The translations under genes and the position numbers were made by a program. This document shows, piece by piece, positions 5,007-7,796 of a stretch of 7,796 bases of DNA (position 1 is the first letter of the stretch; every line of letters begins with the position of its first letter). The stretch covers positions 1-7,796 of the forward strand of contig JAISYB010000015.1 of NCBI GenBank assembly GCA_031270215.1. The letters run 5' to 3'. The notes under the pieces were generated by a model. That model worked only from the letters and a program-made list of their open reading frames with translations. It searched no databases and was not told the DNA's origin. Origin of the DNA: Streptococcaceae bacterium (GTDB lineage Bacteria; Bacillota; Bacilli; Lactobacillales; Streptococcaceae).

Positions 5007-6989
5007 ATGATTGAAAAAGATAGAAATAAGCAATTTGAATTGGTTTCAAAGTATCAGCCCAGTGGCGATCAACCTAAAGCGATTGAACAGCTAGTTGACG
5101 GAATTATTGGCGGCGAGAAATCACAAATACTCCTTGGGGCAACAGGGACAGGGAAGACATTTACAATTTCTAATGTGATTGCTGAGGTCAAAAAACCAAC
5201 ACTTGTGATTGCGCATAATAAAACACTTGCCGGTCAATTGTATAGCGAGTTTAAAGAATTTTTTCCAAATAATGCTGTGGAATATTTTGTGAGCTATTAT
5301 GACTATTATCAACCGGAAGCTTATGTCCCAAGCAGTGATACGTATATTGAAAAGGATTCAAGCGTCAATGACGAAATCGATAAGCTGCGTCACTCGGCAA
5401 CCTCATCGCTTTTAGAGCGTGATGATGTGATTATTGTCGCATCGGTGTCTTGTATCTACGGCTTAGGTAGTCCAAAAGAATATCAGGAACACGTTGTTTC
5501 ATTGAGAGTCGCTCAAGAGCTGTCAAGAAATGATTTGTTAAATGCTTTGGTTGACATTCAGTTTGAACGCAATGATGTTGATTTTCAGCGTGGGCGCTTC
5601 AGAGTTCGAGGAGATGTCGTTGAGGTATTTCCTGCCAGTCGGGATGAGCATGCCTTTCGCATTGAGTTTTTTGGAGATGAGATAGACCGTATCCGTGAGG
5701 TTGAGGCATTGACCGGGCGTGTGCTTGGCGAGGTGGAACATTTAGCGATATTTCCGGCAACGCATTTCATGACCAATCCTCAAACAATGGAAACAGCAAT
5801 AAAACGAATACAAAACGAATTAAAGGAACGCTTAGCGTTGCTTAATGAGGAAGGCAAGCTACTTGAAGCACAACGCTTAGAGCAGCGAACTAATTATGAT
5901 ATTGAGATGCTAATGGAAATGGGTTACACTAGCGGTGTTGAAAACTACTCTCGTCACATGGAGGGCAGGAGTGAGGGAGAGGCGCCATATACGCTTCTGG
6001 ACTTCTTTCCGGAGGACTTTTTGATTGTGATTGATGAAAGTCATGTGACAATGCCACAAATTCGTGGAATGTATAATGGCGATAGAGCGAGAAAAGAAAT
6101 GCTAGTCAACTATGGCTTTCGCTTGCCTAGTGCCTTAGATAACCGCCCGCTGACCTTAAAAGAATTTGAAAAGCATGTTCATCAAATCGTTTATGTTTCA
6201 GCAACGCCTGCGCCTTATGAAATGGAGCAAACACAAACGATTGTTGAGCAGATGATTCGTCCGACCGGACTTTTAGACCCATTGGTTGAAGTTAGAAAGA
6301 GCATGGGACAGATTGATGATTTATTAGGTGAAATTAATGAGCGCTCAGCAAAAGACGAGCGTGTCTTTGTGACAACCCTGACGAAGAAAATGGCAGAGGA
6401 TTTGACCGATTATTTAAAGGAAATGGGTGTGAAGGTTAAGTATTTACACAGTGATATTAAGACCTTAGAGCGCACAGAGATTATTCGTGATTTGCGCCTT
6501 GGCGTCTTTGATGTCCTAATTGGCATTAATTTATTGCGTGAGGGAATTGATGTGCCGGAGGTTTCGCTGGTAGCAATATTGGATGCGGACAAGGAAGGCT
6601 TTTTGAGAAGCGAACGCTCCCTCGTTCAAACAATCGGTCGTGCCGCTAGAAATGCCAGTGGGAAAGTAATCATGTATGCGGATAAGATGACAGACTCTAT
6701 GCAAAAAGCGATTGATGAAACAAATCGTCGTAGGACATTGCAGATGGCTTATAATGAAAGAGAAGGGATTACGCCACAGACGATTAAAAAGGATATTCGT
6801 GATTTGATTGCGATTACCAAGACTGTTGAGGAGGAAATCAAGGATCAGGATTACACGTTGCTAAGGGCAAAGGAGCGGCGTGATTTAATCAAGAAGCTAG
6901 AAGCTGAAATGCGAAAAGCTGCTGATGTCTTGGACTTTGAGCTTGCTGCAACGATTCGTGATGTGATAGAGGAAGTTAAAACCGCTTGA
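5007..6989 (+). CDS. uvrB: Excinuclease ABC subunit B
   Basis: The 660-residue protein is full length for UvrB, the DNA-damage verifying helicase-like subunit of nucleotide excision repair, which is loaded by UvrA and then recruits UvrC. Visible parts are the SKYQPSGDQPKAI entry (14-26), Walker A GATGTGKT (44-51), the aromatic beta-hairpin region VSYYDYYQPEAYVPS (near 95-109), DEDx-type Walker B IDESH (342-346), SATP (398-401), the YLHSDIKTLERTEI segment, motif VI QTIGRAARN (541-549), and a C-terminal UVR domain (about 627-660) that binds UvrC. Sequence is close to streptococcal UvrB as remembered. ATG 5007 is chosen because it gives the usual short N-terminus. uvrA follows after 58 bases, so the two probably form an operon. 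No LexA site is visible. Confidence 0.98.
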   Translation: MIEKDRNKQFELVSKYQPSGDQPKAIEQLVDGIIGGEKSQILLGATGTGKTFTISNVIAEVKKPTLVIAHNKTLAGQLYSEFKEFFPNNAVEYFVSYYDYYQPEAYVPSSDTYIEKDSSVNDEIDKLRHSATSSLLERDDVIIVASVSCIYGLGSPKEYQEHVVSLRVAQELSRNDLLNALVDIQFERNDVDFQRGRFRVRGDVVEVFPASRDEHAFRIEFFGDEIDRIREVEALTGRVLGEVEHLAIFPATHFMTNPQTMETAIKRIQNELKERLALLNEEGKLLEAQRLEQRTNYDIEMLMEMGYTSGVENYSRHMEGRSEGEAPYTLLDFFPEDFLIVIDESHVTMPQIRGMYNGDRARKEMLVNYGFRLPSALDNRPLTLKEFEKHVHQIVYVSATPAPYEMEQTQTIVEQMIRPTGLLDPLVEVRKSMGQIDDLLGEINERSAKDERVFVTTLTKKMAEDLTDYLKEMGVKVKYLHSDIKTLERTEIIRDLRLGVFDVLIGINLLREGIDVPEVSLVAILDADKEGFLRSERSLVQTIGRAARNASGKVIMYADKMTDSMQKAIDETNRRRTLQMAYNEREGITPQTIKKDIRDLIAITKTVEEEIKDQDYTLLRAKERRDLIKKLEAEMRKAADVLDFELAATIRDVIEEVKTA

Positions 6990-6991
6990 AG

Positions 6992-7005
6992 CTGAAAATG
7001 TTCAG
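6992..7005 (+). other. Small hairpin between uvrB and uvrA
   Basis: CTGAA and TTCAG form a perfect 5-bp stem around an AATG loop just after the uvrB stop. No T-tract follows directly, so it is not a terminator and does not separate the two genes. Its role, if any, is unknown. Confidence 0.3.
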
Positions 7006-7034
7006 TCTGATAGCTGGTTTAATACTTGAGTTTG

Positions 7035-7041
7035 AGAGGAG
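7035..7041 (+). promoter_or_regulatory. uvrA ribosome binding site (decides TTG start)
   Basis: AGAGGAG lies 6 bases before TTG 7048, and no ATG with a comparable site is in frame before the conserved IRGARSHNL segment. Confidence 0.8.
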
Positions 7042-7047
7042 TTTATT

Positions 7048-7796
7048 TTGGGAAATGAGAATATCATCATTCGTGGTGCAAGGTCGCATAATTTAAAAAA
7101 TATTGATGTGACAATTCCAAGAAATCAGTTAGTTGTGGTGACTGGTTTGTCAGGTTCAGGCAAGAGCTCATTGGCATTTGATACATTATATGCCGAAGGG
7201 CAGCGCCGCTATGTTGAGAGTCTGTCTGCTTATGCAAGACAGTTTTTAGGGCAAATGGATAAGCCGGATGTGGATAGTATCGAGGGCTTATCTCCTGCGA
7301 TTTCAATTGATCAAAAGACAACGAGCAAAAATCCGCGCTCGACTGTTGGAACAGTGACGGAGATTAATGACTTTTTGCGCCTGATGTTCGCCAAAATTGG
7401 TGTGCCCATCTGTCCAAATGATCACATTCCGATTACTGCGCAGTCAATTGAGCAGATGGTGGATAAGGTCTTGTCTCTCGCTGAGAGAACACGTATCCAA
7501 GTGCTTTCGCCAATTATTCGAGGTAAAAAGGGACAGCATAAAAAAGTTTTTGAGAAAATTCAAAGTGAGGGTTATGTTAGGGTAAATGTTGATGGCGAAA
7601 TCTTTGAGATTAGCGAAGTACCTGATTTATCAAAGAGTAAAAACCATGATATTTCAATCGTGATTGACCGTCTAGTTGTTAAAACGGGTATTCGTTCCAG
7701 ATTATTTGATTCGTTGGAAGCAGCATTACGTTTGGCAGATGGCTATGCGGTGATTGATGTGATTGATGGGGAGAATCTATTGTTCAGTGAGCATTA
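7048..7796 (+). CDS. uvrA: Excinuclease ABC subunit A, N-terminal part (3' partial)
   Basis: The frame opens at TTG 7048 and is still open at the window edge, giving 249 whole codons of an enzyme usually about 940 residues long. UvrA is the dimeric ATPase that finds damage and loads UvrB. Motifs are IIIRGARSHNLKN at the start, Walker A GLSGSGKSS (33-41), DTLYAEGQRRYVESLSAYAR, the SIDQKT Q-loop segment, STVGTVTEI, and CPNDH at 122-126. The region that follows (about 125-245) corresponds to the UvrB-binding domain inserted in the first ATPase domain; the signature motif, zinc modules and second ATPase lie outside. The gene follows uvrB by 58 bases with no promoter or terminator between them, so co-transcription is likely. 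The TTG start may lower initiation relative to ATG. Confidence 0.97.
   Translation, partial: MGNENIIIRGARSHNLKNIDVTIPRNQLVVVTGLSGSGKSSLAFDTLYAEGQRRYVESLSAYARQFLGQMDKPDVDSIEGLSPAISIDQKTTSKNPRSTVGTVTEINDFLRLMFAKIGVPICPNDHIPITAQSIEQMVDKVLSLAERTRIQVLSPIIRGKKGQHKKVFEKIQSEGYVRVNVDGEIFEISEVPDLSKSKNHDISIVIDRLVVKTGIRSRLFDSLEAALRLADGYAVIDVIDGENLLFSEH

Noticed and set aside
5121..6592. Minus-strand open frames inside uvrB
   Set aside because: They are antisense to a full-length, strongly conserved UvrB and are biased in composition as expected of shadows.
7067..7585. Open frames on both strands inside the uvrA start
   Set aside because: The TTG-started UvrA frame covers this region with textbook motifs; the others lack starts and family features.
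1..7796. CRISPR array, tRNA, phage or defence island
   Set aside because: No regularly spaced repeats, cloverleaf sequences, integrase or attachment-site pattern were seen; the genes are core or common metabolic genes.

Overview
The window looks like an ordinary chromosomal housekeeping segment of a low-GC Gram-positive bacterium, most likely Lactobacillales and probably close to Streptococcaceae. Evidence: AT-rich intergenic DNA, strong AGGAGG-type ribosome sites, GTG and TTG starts, a GlnP in which two substrate-binding domains are fused to the permease, and S15 and UvrB sequences that (from memory) read like streptococcal/lactococcal ones (for example TWEINHLNEH in S15). The species cannot be named from sequence alone.

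Layout. 1-317 (+): 3' end of a glycogen/alpha-glucan branching enzyme of the eukaryotic-like type, followed by a bidirectional terminator (336-387). 388-616: gene-poor gap containing only a doubtful 54-codon minus-strand open stretch. 617-1258 (-): cutC. 1331-1600 (-): rpsO (ribosomal protein S15), with its own terminator before cutC and a long upstream leader. 1929-4807 (-): glnP-glnQ, an amino-acid (glutamine/asparagine/glutamate-type) ABC importer, translationally coupled and ending in a structured 3' region with a terminator. 4808-5006: divergent control region with a perfect match to the GlnR operator (TGTNA-N7-TNACA) and candidate promoters in both directions. 5007-6989 (+): uvrB. 7048-7796 (+): 5' part of uvrA, starting at TTG and running off the window.

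How the genes work together. GlnP and GlnQ form one transporter, with the receptor and membrane parts in GlnP and the ATPase in GlnQ. The GlnR box suggests nitrogen control. UvrB and UvrA form the damage-recognition stage of nucleotide excision repair and appear to be co-transcribed. CutC, S15 and the branching enzyme are functionally unrelated neighbours.

I found no CRISPR array, tRNA, intact mobile element or defence system, and nothing that I would call a new biological system. The points of most interest are regulatory: the GlnR box between glnP and uvrB, the rpsO leader, the alternative hairpins behind glnQ, and the presence of a eukaryotic-type branching enzyme.
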